A stretch of 64,000 nt of DNA from Ruminococcus sp. AM36-2AA (GCF_003461955.1 NZ_QTYB01000008.1:95827-159826); one strand, 5' to 3'. Positions 25,735 through 34,538 are shown, counted from the stretch's first letter. Numbers and translations: made by a program. The notes: a model not told the origin generated them from the letters alone.

Positions 25735-28176
25735 TTACCCCTGTTTCTTTGCAAAGATCAAAAACATCGGGGTCGGATTGTAAAACTCATCTTTTTCGAT
25801 ATAAATACGCTTACTGATTCCAAGGTCAAAGGAAAATTCTTCCACGCCCATACGTCCCAGTGTTTCCAGATCCCAGGCCGGGCGCAGGAAAGAACTGATC
25901 GGAAGCTGACGCTTGATATCCTCGCACTCCTGCATCAGTTCATCCTGGATCTGATGATGGGCATGATTTTCCGGAAGATCTGCAGTATCCGCAAAATCTG
26001 CTGCTCCATAGTTAGCGTCCAGGTTGATCATCACTCCGCCAGGTTTCAGCACACGGAACCATTCCTGGTAAGCGTGTTCCGCATCCGGCAGTGTCCAGGT
26101 AAGGTTTCGGGATACGATCACATCAAATTCCTCATCCGGAAAATCCGGATTTTCCGCATCCATGACCGCAAACTGGCAGTCTGCTTTTTCTTCCTCTGCC
26201 AGCTTTTTTGCATGGGTGATCATATCCGGTGTCAGGTCGATACCGGTTACCTGATGGCCTTCTTTTGCAAGAAGAATGGTAAAAAATCCAGTCCCGCATC
26301 CAACATCCAGGATCCTGAGATTCTTTTTCTTTGGCAGGTGTTTCTTAAGCTCGGTCATCCATCTGCCTGCAAGTGCGCTGTGAAGTTCCGCTCTTCTCTG
26401 TTCCAGGAAGCTGTCGCTGCGCTTGGTCCAGTACTGGGCGATCCTTGTTTTCCGCTCGTCTTTTTCTCTTACGATATTTCCGTAAGTGATCACAGGGCCA
26501 CCTTCCACAACCTGAAGACTGGATACCTGATAGAGGATCACACCATCCATGTCCGCACGGCAGATTTCCTGAACATTTCCCTCATAATCACGGATCTCGC
26601 CAAGATACTCGTCCCTGTGAATGATATCTCCTGGCTTTTTCACCGGGTACCAGAGGCCGTTGACGCTGGCGCACTGATATCGGACATCATCCATTTTCAG
26701 CGGATAGTAGGTGCTGTGAGAACGGATTCCGTTGTAAGCTCCAATGCTGCAGAGAATGTTTCGCACATCGCGGCGCATGGAGTCTACTTCTTCACGCTCC
26801 CAGGTTCCCATGCAGCCACGTTCCAGAAGGACTGCCGGAATGTCACAGGTACTTGCCGCGTAATTGTAGGCGCCGCCTGTGCTTACATTTGACTGTACCA
26901 TATATGGGACATCTACCTGTTCTGCCATTTTCCGGGATGCTTCCACGATCTCCGGTTTTGCAACGCCTGCAAAATATACATACGGAGTCAGTTCCTCGTA
27001 ATCGTCACCGCCGTGAAGGTCGATATAATAATCTGCTTTTTTGATCAGGGATTCTGTGATGGCTGCTGCCAGGCGCTCCATTCTTGTGCCATCTTTTTTG
27101 CCAGGGAAAACACGGTTCAGATTTTTTCCGTCTTCCCAGCTGATGCTGCCTGCTCGCTTCTCAAAGTCTTGCCTGTTCAGCACTTTTACCAGAACCAGCT
27201 GTCCGTTAACTTTTTCCGGATTCAGTTTTTTTGACAGCTCGATCAGGGTCTGGATCCCCACATATTCTCCTGCATGAAGTCCAGCTGTGACAAGGACGGT
27301 TTTTCCCGGATTTTTTCCACGGATAATGGTTGCCGGAAGAGTAAATTCTCCGTCTCCAATCTCCAGGAATCCTTCGGTTTTTTCTCCTTCCACAACCGGA
27401 AGATTCAGGAAATGATCCGGTTTTACGCCGGTTACCATAAACATTGGGGTGGACTGATAATTCAGTCTCTCCTCCTCACTCCAGACTGTTTTCCAAATTT
27501 CCGTATCAGTGTGGATTCCAAGAAGTCCTGCTTCCCGGAGAGTTTTTACATCCCACTCAGGCCGGCGGATCTTTGACAGCGGTACCTGAAGGGCGATCCG
27601 CTCCATACGCTCAATATCGGTACAGAGATAATGGTCGTCCAGACTGTTGCTCTCCACATTTTTCCGGTCATTTTCGTAGGCTTTCCGCTGCTCTTCCTCA
27701 TAGAGATAGCCGTACCAGTTGGCGTCAAAATTCAGAAGTTTTCCGCCCACTTTCAGTACACGGACCCACTCCCTGTAGGCAACATCCGGATGCTCCAGAT
27801 TCCAGGTAAGATTTCGGGAAATAACCACATCAAAGGTATTGTCTTCAAATTCCAGTTTCTGTGCATCCATCCGCTGGAAATGAATGTTCCGGCAAAGTTC
27901 TCCCGCATTCTCCTTTGCCTTTTCCAGCATTCCTTCGGTGTAATCCACAGCATCCACGTGATATCCGGCTTCTGCCAGGATCACTGGAAAAAATCCGGGG
28001 CCTGTTCCGATATCCAGGATACGGATCTCTTCCTTTGGCTTGTCTGGAAACTGGCTGGTCAGCACCTTAAGCCATGCGTTTTTCTGCGTTCCTGCAAGCT
28101 CTTTATGATTCACTTCGGAGTACCCTTCTGTACGGGTGCTCCAGTAAGATTCGATTTCGTCGAGAAGTTTTTCCAC
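25735..28176 (-). CDS. Methyltransferase / AspA-AstE-like zinc deacylase / methyltransferase fusion protein
   Basis: Single chain of 813 residues. Residues 5-250: class I SAM methyltransferase with motif I ILDIGTGPG (53-61), SRNLTW (120-125) and DANW (151-154). Residues 265-565: zinc hydrolase of the succinylglutamate desuccinylase/aspartoacylase type, with His301 and Glu304 in GLHAGEYVG, His388 in DLHGG and a candidate catalytic Glu452 in LLERG. Residues 578-813: a second methyltransferase with ILDVGCGTG (622-630), SRNLTW (689-694), DANY (720-723) and a matching PTPMF end. The two methyltransferases share unusual motifs and so arose by duplication. No signal peptide; cytoplasmic. Start is GTG with GGAGGAATCAAC before it. 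First gene of the lysR transcript, next to two peptide/nickel-type importers. The reaction is unknown; methylation and deacylation of an imported small molecule is my inference. Confidence 0.85.
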   Translation of the reverse strand: MEKLLDEIESYWSTRTEGYSEVNHKELAGTQKNAWLKVLTSQFPDKPKEEIRILDIGTGPGFFPVILAEAGYHVDAVDYTEGMLEKAKENAGELCRNIHFQRMDAQKLEFEDNTFDVVISRNLTWNLEHPDVAYREWVRVLKVGGKLLNFDANWYGYLYEEEQRKAYENDRKNVESNSLDDHYLCTDIERMERIALQVPLSKIRRPEWDVKTLREAGLLGIHTDTEIWKTVWSEEERLNYQSTPMFMVTGVKPDHFLNLPVVEGEKTEGFLEIGDGEFTLPATIIRGKNPGKTVLVTAGLHAGEYVGIQTLIELSKKLNPEKVNGQLVLVKVLNRQDFEKRAGSISWEDGKNLNRVFPGKKDGTRMERLAAAITESLIKKADYYIDLHGGDDYEELTPYVYFAGVAKPEIVEASRKMAEQVDVPYMVQSNVSTGGAYNYAASTCDIPAVLLERGCMGTWEREEVDSMRRDVRNILCSIGAYNGIRSHSTYYPLKMDDVRYQCASVNGLWYPVKKPGDIIHRDEYLGEIRDYEGNVQEICRADMDGVILYQVSSLQVVEGGPVITYGNIVREKDERKTRIAQYWTKRSDSFLEQRRAELHSALAGRWMTELKKHLPKKKNLRILDVGCGTGFFTILLAKEGHQVTGIDLTPDMITHAKKLAEEEKADCQFAVMDAENPDFPDEEFDVIVSRNLTWTLPDAEHAYQEWFRVLKPGGVMINLDANYGAADFADTADLPENHAHHQIQDELMQECEDIKRQLPISSFLRPAWDLETLGRMGVEEFSFDLGISKRIYIEKDEFYNPTPMFLIFAKKQG

Positions 28177-28549
28177 GTTGATTCCTCCGCGCTTTTTTAT
28201 TTATGTGGGGGCCTGATCTGATAAGGTTTTCCTAACTTTTTCCATACCCCCATAGGTTATGTTTAATGTACCAAATTGTCAGGGTTTTAACAAGCCCCTG
28301 GGGGGGATTCCCGCTCGTCTGTACGACAGGAATATTTACAGATTCCGCCGGTAAAATTCCCGCATCCGTACACTGCGCCGGCACTTCTGCCTGCCTTGTA
28401 ATTCTTTAAATGCTGTGGTATCATCCTACCTGTAGTAATTCAGTAATGATCCCTGAAAGTTAAGCGGATACTGGCGATCTGCATTCGCTGCATCGGGGCA
28501 ACAATAAAAATCTCAACACATCGAAATCGAAAGGATGGTTTATATACAA
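28177..28549. other. Divergent intergenic region between the fusion gene and nth
   Basis: Contains a CCCCTGGGGGGG hairpin-like run (28295-28307) and CCATACCCCCATAGG (near 28240), possibly regulatory for the minus-strand transcript. Both start sites must be served from here. I could not place promoters with confidence, and no coding frame or structured RNA family was recognised. Confidence 0.4.
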
Positions 28550-29185
28550 ATGACAACACAGGAACTGGCTTATGAAGTCATCAGCCGTTTAAAAAAAGAA
28601 TATCCGGACGCAGACTGTACCCTGGATTATGATGATGCCTGGAAACTTCTTGTAAGTGTCCGCCTGGCCGCCCAGTGTACCGATGCCCGGGTCAATGTGG
28701 TGGTTCAGGATCTCTACGCAAAATACCCGGATGTGGCAGCCCTGGCAGCCGCGGAACCGGAAGATATCGAAGCAATCGTACGTCCCTGCGGCCTTGGAAA
28801 AAGCAAAGCCCGGGATATCAGCGCCTGCATGCGGATCCTCCACGAACAGTACCAGGACAAAGTTCCGGAAGACTTCAACGCACTTCTGAAACTTCCCGGC
28901 GTGGGGCGCAAAAGTGCCAACCTGATCATGGGCGACGTATTTGGCAAACCTGCCATTGTGACAGATACCCACTGCATCCGTCTTTCCAACCGCATCGGTC
29001 TTGTCCATGACACAAAAGATCCGAAAAAGGTGGAAATGGCACTCTGGAAGATCATTCCTCCGGAAGAAGGCAACGATCTCTGCCACCGCCTTGTAAACCA
29101 CGGAAGAGAAGTCTGTACAGCACGGACAAAGCCTTACTGTGACCGCTGCTGTCTCAGTGATATCTGCGAAAAAAATGGGATATGA
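28550..29185 (+). CDS. nth: Endonuclease III (DNA glycosylase/AP lyase)
   Basis: Protein of 211 residues (216 if the ATG at 28535 is used). Helix-hairpin-helix LLKLPGVGRKSANLIM with the catalytic lysine, then VTDTHCIRLSNRIG with the catalytic aspartate. The C-terminal iron-sulfur loop is present as C-x7-C-x2-C-x5-C (CTARTKPYCDRCCLSDIC), one residue longer in the first gap than the common C-x6-C. It removes oxidised pyrimidines and nicks the DNA. The ATG at 28550 is favoured: AAAGGATGG lies about eleven bases before it, whereas the same site directly abuts the 28535 ATG. Confidence 0.95.
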   Translation: MTTQELAYEVISRLKKEYPDADCTLDYDDAWKLLVSVRLAAQCTDARVNVVVQDLYAKYPDVAALAAAEPEDIEAIVRPCGLGKSKARDISACMRILHEQYQDKVPEDFNALLKLPGVGRKSANLIMGDVFGKPAIVTDTHCIRLSNRIGLVHDTKDPKKVEMALWKIIPPEEGNDLCHRLVNHGREVCTARTKPYCDRCCLSDICEKNGI

Positions 29186-29231
29186 ATGTATGTAGTCCAA
29201 TAAACATTCACACCCCGGAAAGGACAACATT

Positions 29232-29765
29232 ATGAATTTTAAAAAACTGGAAAATAATCTTCTGGATATGATCCAGGAACAGCAGGTAAAGATCGGATAC
29301 ATGAGCGGAGTTACCCGTTTTTATTATCCGCTGCAGTCTCTGAACCGTCTCCTCGGCACAGAGCTTACAGAAGAAGAAATGCAGCATGCGCTGGAAGAAT
29401 TTTCCGATCATGCCTGTGACCGCCTTGGGAAAGTAAAGGCTTCTTCCAAAAACGAACGTTTCTGCATCACTCTGCCGCCACAGGCATCCGACTATGTTCA
29501 CGAGAACCGGAAACCAAGTGAATTTCTGGTACGTTTCATTAACACCGTTGCCCGCCACGGCTGTACTCTGGATGAAGTGATGAATGTTTTCCATAGTTAT
29601 TCCAAACATGTGCATATGGAAAAAACAACCGGCACAGGCTTCGACTACCTTGTATATTTTGAAGACGGTATTCCGGACGATTACCGGTACTGCCTGTCCC
29701 TGGAAGGTGAGCATATGATCTATCATAAGTTCACGCCGGAAGATTATGAGGACTTTGAATTCTGA
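29232..29765 (+). CDS. DUF3877-family protein
   Basis: Protein of 177 residues, soluble, without signal peptide or membrane helices. The opening KKLENNLLDMIQEQQVKIGY, followed by YYPLQSLNRLL, matches my recollection of DUF3877, a clostridial family without known function. It follows nth by 46 bases with AAAGGACAACATT before the ATG and is probably co-transcribed with it. Confidence 0.7.
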   Translation: MNFKKLENNLLDMIQEQQVKIGYMSGVTRFYYPLQSLNRLLGTELTEEEMQHALEEFSDHACDRLGKVKASSKNERFCITLPPQASDYVHENRKPSEFLVRFINTVARHGCTLDEVMNVFHSYSKHVHMEKTTGTGFDYLVYFEDGIPDDYRYCLSLEGEHMIYHKFTPEDYEDFEF

Positions 29766-29782
29766 TATCCGAACGCCATTAT

Positions 29783-29845
29783 AAAAAACCGCCGGTCTGC
29801 AGACAGATTTTCAAAAAAATCTTCTGTAAACCGACGGTTCTTTTT
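29783..29845. terminator. Bidirectional terminator between DUF3877 and DUF6320 genes
   Basis: AACCGCCGGT...ACCGACGGTT with inner pairing AGATTTT/AAATCTTCT, A-run on the left and T-run on the right. It serves the converging genes on both strands. Confidence 0.8.
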
Positions 29846-29850
29846 ATTCT

Positions 29851-31662
29851 CTACACCCGGAACTTCTTCTGCATCTCCCGTACCATATCTTTTCTCTTAA
29901 ACAGAAACAGCCAAACCAGCATCAGAAAGCTGACACAGACACAGATCAGCGAAGGATACAGAACATTCACCGCTCTGAAGGCCAGAAGGATCAACGGGAT
30001 CACCACGCCGAAAGCTCCTGCTTCCAGAAGATAGATCATATATTCCGCAACTTCCAGCCTCTGTGCCGCTGTGATCACCCACATGGAGCAGATCACAGCA
30101 AGGGCCGCAAGAGGAAGAAGATAATCCACAGACCAGCCCCGCCAGCCGGTAAACATATCCCAGAGCACACCTGCTACCGTTACGATCACCAGCTGCCACA
30201 TTTCATTCTTCAATAGATTCCGCCGCTTCACATACGCCACCGAAACCATCAGCCAGGTGCAGAACGCTCCTGCAGTCACAAACCAGGCCCATCCCATATG
30301 GCCGTCCACCAGATAATCGATCAGATTACATACCACAGCCAGCACGATGCACAGAAACGTAAAACTCTCAAAAAGCTTCGCCGGAGCTTTCCGTTCCTCT
30401 TTCTGTCCCGGAAAATCATTCTCCCGGATCTCACAGGACACCTGCTCTTTTTTCAGCTTCTCCACAAAATTCCGCTCAATATTTCCATTGGGGATCTTGG
30501 ACGAAAAACTTAAAACCATCTCATCCCCAAAAGAACAGGAGCACAGCTGCAGGCTGTCCGTACTTGCAAAAAGCCCGAATCTCTGAATATATTTCCGGTA
30601 TTCCTCCGGCATCCGTATAATTCCCACATTGGAATAGATCGCGGTAATGGACCTTCCTCCAAGAGTTGTCCCTGCAAGAAGGAACGGCGTTTTGATCTCC
30701 AGCGGCACCAGACGCAGGATCGGATTCTTTTCCAGGCTTACCAGATCATTCAGCTTCGCCTCGATCACATCTTTGCTCAGTTCTTTTGCAAACTGCTCCT
30801 TTACGGATCCAAGAATATCCTCAAAAGTCGTTTCCGCAGAAAAATAACAGCTGATCTCGATCCACCCGAAAAAATTCGCCATGGACCGGGACGGAAAATA
30901 GTTCCTTAAATTTACCGGGATCATAAGGCCAATGGGTTTTTTCGCCTGATTCTGGGGCACCTCCTCATGGATCGCCCAGATAAGAGCCGCCGTAAGAAAA
31001 ACCGTGATCGACACACCGGCTGCTTTTGCCCGGGCGTGGATCTCTTTCACCGGAATGCATACTTCCGTGATACTCATATCTTCCTGTCTGAGTTTCTCAC
31101 CTTTCAGCTGAAAAGCCGGCTTCTTGGACTCTCTCTTTCTTGGCGCATCTGAGGAATAATACTGGGAAAAACTGTCCTCTTCCATATCTCTTCCGGTGAT
31201 ATTTTCGTCTGGAAAAAGCTCCGGAAGTTCTTTCTCCGGATGTGCCTCCTGAAGATAATCTTTTACAAGTTCCATCAGGAAATGCATGGCTCCCGTTCCA
31301 TCCGTCAGCGCGTGAAATACCTCAAAATTGATCCGGTTCTTATAGTAACTCACCCGAAAAAGAAGCGTTTTTTTGTCCGGAATGTAAAGTCCGCTGCAGG
31401 GTGCACCTGCTTCTTCCTTTACTACCGCCGGAATATCCCGTCTCTCCAGGTAAAACCAGAACAGTCCCTTTCTTAAAACCGCACGGAAAAGAGGGTATTT
31501 TTCCATGGTACGATCCAACGCTTTCTGCAGCGTTTCTTCTTTTATCTCTTCTTTCAGTTCACAGTAAAAACGAAATACCCTGGTGTCATTTTTTCCTGTC
31601 ACCGCCGGGAACGCCAGTGCCGCATTATCCAGTTTTCTCCACTGTGCATATTCGTTCTTCAT
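29851..31662 (-). CDS. Condensation-like acyltransferase with DUF6320 membrane tail
   Basis: Protein of 603 residues. Residues 1-410 look like the condensation/alcohol-acetyltransferase superfamily: the catalytic box appears as FHALTDGTGA (a single His instead of HHxxxDG), then GLMIPVNLRNYFPSRSMANFFG, a DFGWG-like position (SFGDEMVLSFSSK) and the two-lobe size. Residues 430-600 contain five to six membrane helices, fitting DUF6320. AAGGAAAACATC precedes the ATG. It is downstream of an alpha/beta hydrolase gene by 91 bases. In related genomes the two families are often adjacent, so they may make or break the same ester or acylated lipid; this is inference. Confidence 0.75.
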   Translation of the reverse strand: MKNEYAQWRKLDNAALAFPAVTGKNDTRVFRFYCELKEEIKEETLQKALDRTMEKYPLFRAVLRKGLFWFYLERRDIPAVVKEEAGAPCSGLYIPDKKTLLFRVSYYKNRINFEVFHALTDGTGAMHFLMELVKDYLQEAHPEKELPELFPDENITGRDMEEDSFSQYYSSDAPRKRESKKPAFQLKGEKLRQEDMSITEVCIPVKEIHARAKAAGVSITVFLTAALIWAIHEEVPQNQAKKPIGLMIPVNLRNYFPSRSMANFFGWIEISCYFSAETTFEDILGSVKEQFAKELSKDVIEAKLNDLVSLEKNPILRLVPLEIKTPFLLAGTTLGGRSITAIYSNVGIIRMPEEYRKYIQRFGLFASTDSLQLCSCSFGDEMVLSFSSKIPNGNIERNFVEKLKKEQVSCEIRENDFPGQKEERKAPAKLFESFTFLCIVLAVVCNLIDYLVDGHMGWAWFVTAGAFCTWLMVSVAYVKRRNLLKNEMWQLVIVTVAGVLWDMFTGWRGWSVDYLLPLAALAVICSMWVITAAQRLEVAEYMIYLLEAGAFGVVIPLILLAFRAVNVLYPSLICVCVSFLMLVWLFLFKRKDMVREMQKKFRV

Positions 31663-31753
31663 GATGTTTTCCTTCTTCCTGCGAGATATTTACTGTCCAT
31701 TATCCGGGACTTTTCTGAGATTTCTGTTTCCTGTCCGCAGACATTTTGCCCTT

Positions 31754-32824
31754 TCACAACTGCTCCTGCTCTTCTGTTTCCAGAAAACGGTTCACATACG
31801 TAAAGCTCTCCTGCACATGCAGAAATTTGATTCCCAGTGCAAAGTACCCGTGAAACGCACCCGCGATCCTGTGTACTTCCACTCGATTCCCTGCGGCTTT
31901 TAAGCGTTCACCAAATGCCTCTCCTTCATCCCGAAGAGGATCAAACTCAGCGGTAAGGATCAGTGTATCCGGCATATTTCGGAGATCTTTCTCCAAGATC
32001 GGCGCAAAATACGGATTCTTTCTGTCTTCCGGGCAGCTCTCATAAAGCTTCAGATAATCTTCCATCTTCTCTGCTGTGAGAAGATAACCGGTCCCGTTTG
32101 TTTTTACGGATTCAAAAGGCGATTCTTCTGTATAACAGTTGTTCAGTGCCGGATAGATCAGGATCTGTTTTTTCGGATAAAATTCTCCCCTGTCTCTGGC
32201 CATCATGCACACAGCCGCAGCCAGATTTCCGCCGGCACTGTCTCCCATAATGGTAATACGATCCGGATCGGTATTCAGAAGAAATCGGTTGGTATAAAAA
32301 GCCTTCGCTGCCGCATAGCAGTCCATCAACCCCACCGGGAAACGGTATTCCGGTGCCAGCCTGTACTCCACAGATGCCACGATCTGACCGGTGGACTGCG
32401 CCATTCTGGCACATACACGCTGATAATTCTCCACGCTTTCTGTAACCCATCCACCACCGTGGAAAAACAGGATCACCGGAGGTTTTCTGCCGGAAGCAGC
32501 CCCATTCTCCATGGCCTCTTCTGTTGGAAAAAACAGACGGATCGGCACTTTATAGTCCCCATTATAAACTTCCGCATCCAGTGTTTTGTAAAAAATACTC
32601 ATAGGATCCATTTTTTTAATATCTGCCAGCTTTCTGGAAGCGTCTACCTCAATTCCTCCATAGGAAAGAGCCTGCAGAACTGTCCGTACTGCACGTGGCA
32701 TAGAACTTCCGTCTTTCACAGGGATCCCCGGAATCACGATACGTCGGCTTCTTCTTTTTCCTTTGCTTGTATAAATATATTTCGTCTCAGTTTCATACTT
32801 CCTGAGGATATGGATGCGTTTCAC
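31754..32824 (-). CDS. Alpha/beta hydrolase, hormone-sensitive-lipase type (true start probably at 32968)
   Basis: The segment from the GTG at 32824 has 356 residues with the oxyanion motif FFHGGGW, nucleophile elbow GDSAGGN, the acid in EFDPLRDEGE and the catalytic His in AFHGYF, so it is an esterase/lipase of the HSL family. The GTG has no Shine-Dalgarno site. The same frame stays open to 33225, and from about 32968 it reads as plausible protein (HLLRLRRPQIKKKENSYY). GGAGGTGAGG lies seven bases before an ATC codon at 32968, with no ATG, GTG or TTG in that frame. The gene may start at ATC or have lost its start codon. Either way it lies upstream of the DUF6320 gene on the same strand. Confidence 0.8.
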   Translation of the reverse strand: MKRIHILRKYETETKYIYTSKGKRRSRRIVIPGIPVKDGSSMPRAVRTVLQALSYGGIEVDASRKLADIKKMDPMSIFYKTLDAEVYNGDYKVPIRLFFPTEEAMENGAASGRKPPVILFFHGGGWVTESVENYQRVCARMAQSTGQIVASVEYRLAPEYRFPVGLMDCYAAAKAFYTNRFLLNTDPDRITIMGDSAGGNLAAAVCMMARDRGEFYPKKQILIYPALNNCYTEESPFESVKTNGTGYLLTAEKMEDYLKLYESCPEDRKNPYFAPILEKDLRNMPDTLILTAEFDPLRDEGEAFGERLKAAGNRVEVHRIAGAFHGYFALGIKFLHVQESFTYVNRFLETEEQEQL

Positions 32825-33025
32825 GCAGGTTCGTTCATAGGAAATCCTCTTCAGGATTTCATGATCGGTACGGATAACTACTTCTGTTCCTTTATAGCCC
32901 CGGATGTAATAACTGTTTTCTTTTTTCTTTATCTGTGGTCGTCTTAATCTCAGTAAATGCTTTCTGATCGCGTCCTCACCTCCATGAATTTTTTCTTTGT
33001 TGTGAACTATGATAGCATCCGCAGC

Positions 33026-33832
33026 TTACGAGTACAAGTCGTAGTAAAAAATATACTGCTGCATAATTCCACGCATTCCCTTATATCTGCGGTTTGGAAA
33101 TCCTCTTTTATAATGCACATCCATGACCTGGCGGATATGGGTATCTATGGGAAAAGCATCCATATGATGCAATGCAAACAGGCAGATACACTCTGCTACC
33201 TTTTCTCCAACGCCACAGAGTTTCATCAATTCTTTCTTTGCCTGATGGTAACGCATATCATAGATTTTTTCCAGGGAGATTTCGCCGGATGCGATAGTCC
33301 TGGCTGTCACTGCGATATATTTTGCCCGATATCCAAGGCCGCAGTCTCTTAAGTTCTCTTCCGTTACCTGACTCAGCGCCTCCACAGTTGGAAACGCATA
33401 ATATTCCACACCTGTTGATGAAACTTTTCGCTCTCCATATTTCCGACAGATAGTTTCGATACATTTGCGGATGCGTTTGATATTATTCTGCTGGGAAATC
33501 AGAAACGTGACGATCATTTCCCAGAGATCCTGTCTTAAGATCCGGATCCCGTCTCCTGCCTTTATGGCGGCACCCAGATATTTATCCCGTGGATTGGCTG
33601 CATTCATGTAAGTTTCATAATCCGTATCCAGGTCAAAATACAGCACCCAGTAACAGATAAATTCTTCCTGAGAGCAGTAAAAATCTACCACTCCCCCCTT
33701 CTGGCGCATTTCCAGATACTGATCTCCCGCCACCATGGAAAAGTGTCCATCTCCAAGTTTCTTCATCCGGAAGCACTGCCCGGAATCGCATATTTTATCA
33801 AGGCTGAAATGTTCCAGCTCTACTGTGATCAT
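33026..33832 (-). CDS. ogg: 8-oxoguanine DNA glycosylase, OGG1 type
   Basis: Protein of 268 residues. N-terminal OGG_N-like beta domain (residues 1-105), including DSGQCFRMKKL, then a HhH-GPD domain. The hairpin LMKLCGVGEKVAECICLFALH carries the catalytic lysine, and FPIDTHIRQVM the catalytic aspartate. It excises oxidised guanine and cleaves the strand. The ATG has GAGAGGAACCAAC in front. No iron-sulfur loop, as expected for this branch. Confidence 0.92.
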   Translation of the reverse strand: MITVELEHFSLDKICDSGQCFRMKKLGDGHFSMVAGDQYLEMRQKGGVVDFYCSQEEFICYWVLYFDLDTDYETYMNAANPRDKYLGAAIKAGDGIRILRQDLWEMIVTFLISQQNNIKRIRKCIETICRKYGERKVSSTGVEYYAFPTVEALSQVTEENLRDCGLGYRAKYIAVTARTIASGEISLEKIYDMRYHQAKKELMKLCGVGEKVAECICLFALHHMDAFPIDTHIRQVMDVHYKRGFPNRRYKGMRGIMQQYIFYYDLYS

Positions 33833-33959
33833 GTTGGTTCCTCTCGTAAGTATTTTTCTGTATTTTTATCACGTATCATTTTCGATGGTTTATTATAAGA
33901 CATTTATAAAGTAAAGAAAAGCAGAAGAGGAAAATAAAATGACCTGTGCGAAAATAAAT

Positions 33960-34403
33960 TCACCTGGCATCATGAAGGATTTCCAATGCCCGTTTATATC
34001 TTCCATGTAGACGTGAGATCTGTTCCACAGATATATTTTCGCAGTCAGAAAGACGTGTTACATCAGAATTGTGGAGCAGATCAGCCTGCTTCACTTTTTT
34101 TGCGATCGGATTCTTCCGGATATTCCGGATATAGTCGAAATAATTCATACTCTTATCTCTTGTAAGATAACGTAAGGCCTCCACAACTTCTTCCGGAAAT
34201 TCTCCGGTAAGATCTTCAAATGTGATCTCTGTATCTTCCACCACATCGTGAAGAAGTGCCGTACATACACTGAGTTCATCATCCATCTGCTCTGCTACAT
34301 GAAATGGATGAAAAATATAAGGTGTCCCGCTTCGATCTGTCTGTCCATGATGTGCCTCGTATGCCACCTTCATAGCTTTTTTCGTCAAAGCTGTATAAAT
34401 CAT
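33960..34403 (-). CDS. Small HD-domain phosphohydrolase, SpoT-hydrolase-like
   Basis: Protein of 147 residues: His in AYEAHHGQ and the HD pair in LLHDVVEDTEI match the metal-binding HD domain of RelA/SpoT hydrolase modules (the HD4 part), followed by KVKQADLLHNSDVTRL. No synthetase, TGS or ACT domain follows, so it is a stand-alone hydrolase like MESH1 or a relative, and may degrade (p)ppGpp or another nucleotide. CGGGAGGCGCGGTT precedes the ATG. Monocistronic. Confidence 0.82.
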   Translation of the reverse strand: MIYTALTKKAMKVAYEAHHGQTDRSGTPYIFHPFHVAEQMDDELSVCTALLHDVVEDTEITFEDLTGEFPEEVVEALRYLTRDKSMNYFDYIRNIRKNPIAKKVKQADLLHNSDVTRLSDCENISVEQISRLHGRYKRALEILHDAR

Positions 34404-34538
34404 AACCGCGCCTCCCGTTGGGTTCTCTGAACCGCCATTCAGATCACTGTATACCTTTTACGCCTACAGCAATCCTGTACCCTGTATAACACAGTATAGC
34501 ATCTGATTTTCCTTCCTACAAGGATAAAAAGTCTTATA

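Noticed and set aside
25735..28176. Assembly error joining three genes into one
   Set aside because: The frame is continuous over 2.4 kb, the linkers are plausible protein, and the duplicated methyltransferases flank the hydrolase symmetrically. It cannot be fully excluded without homologues.
28177..28549. Riboswitch or T-box upstream of the fusion gene
   Set aside because: No conserved core, specifier loop or terminator/antiterminator pair could be recognised.
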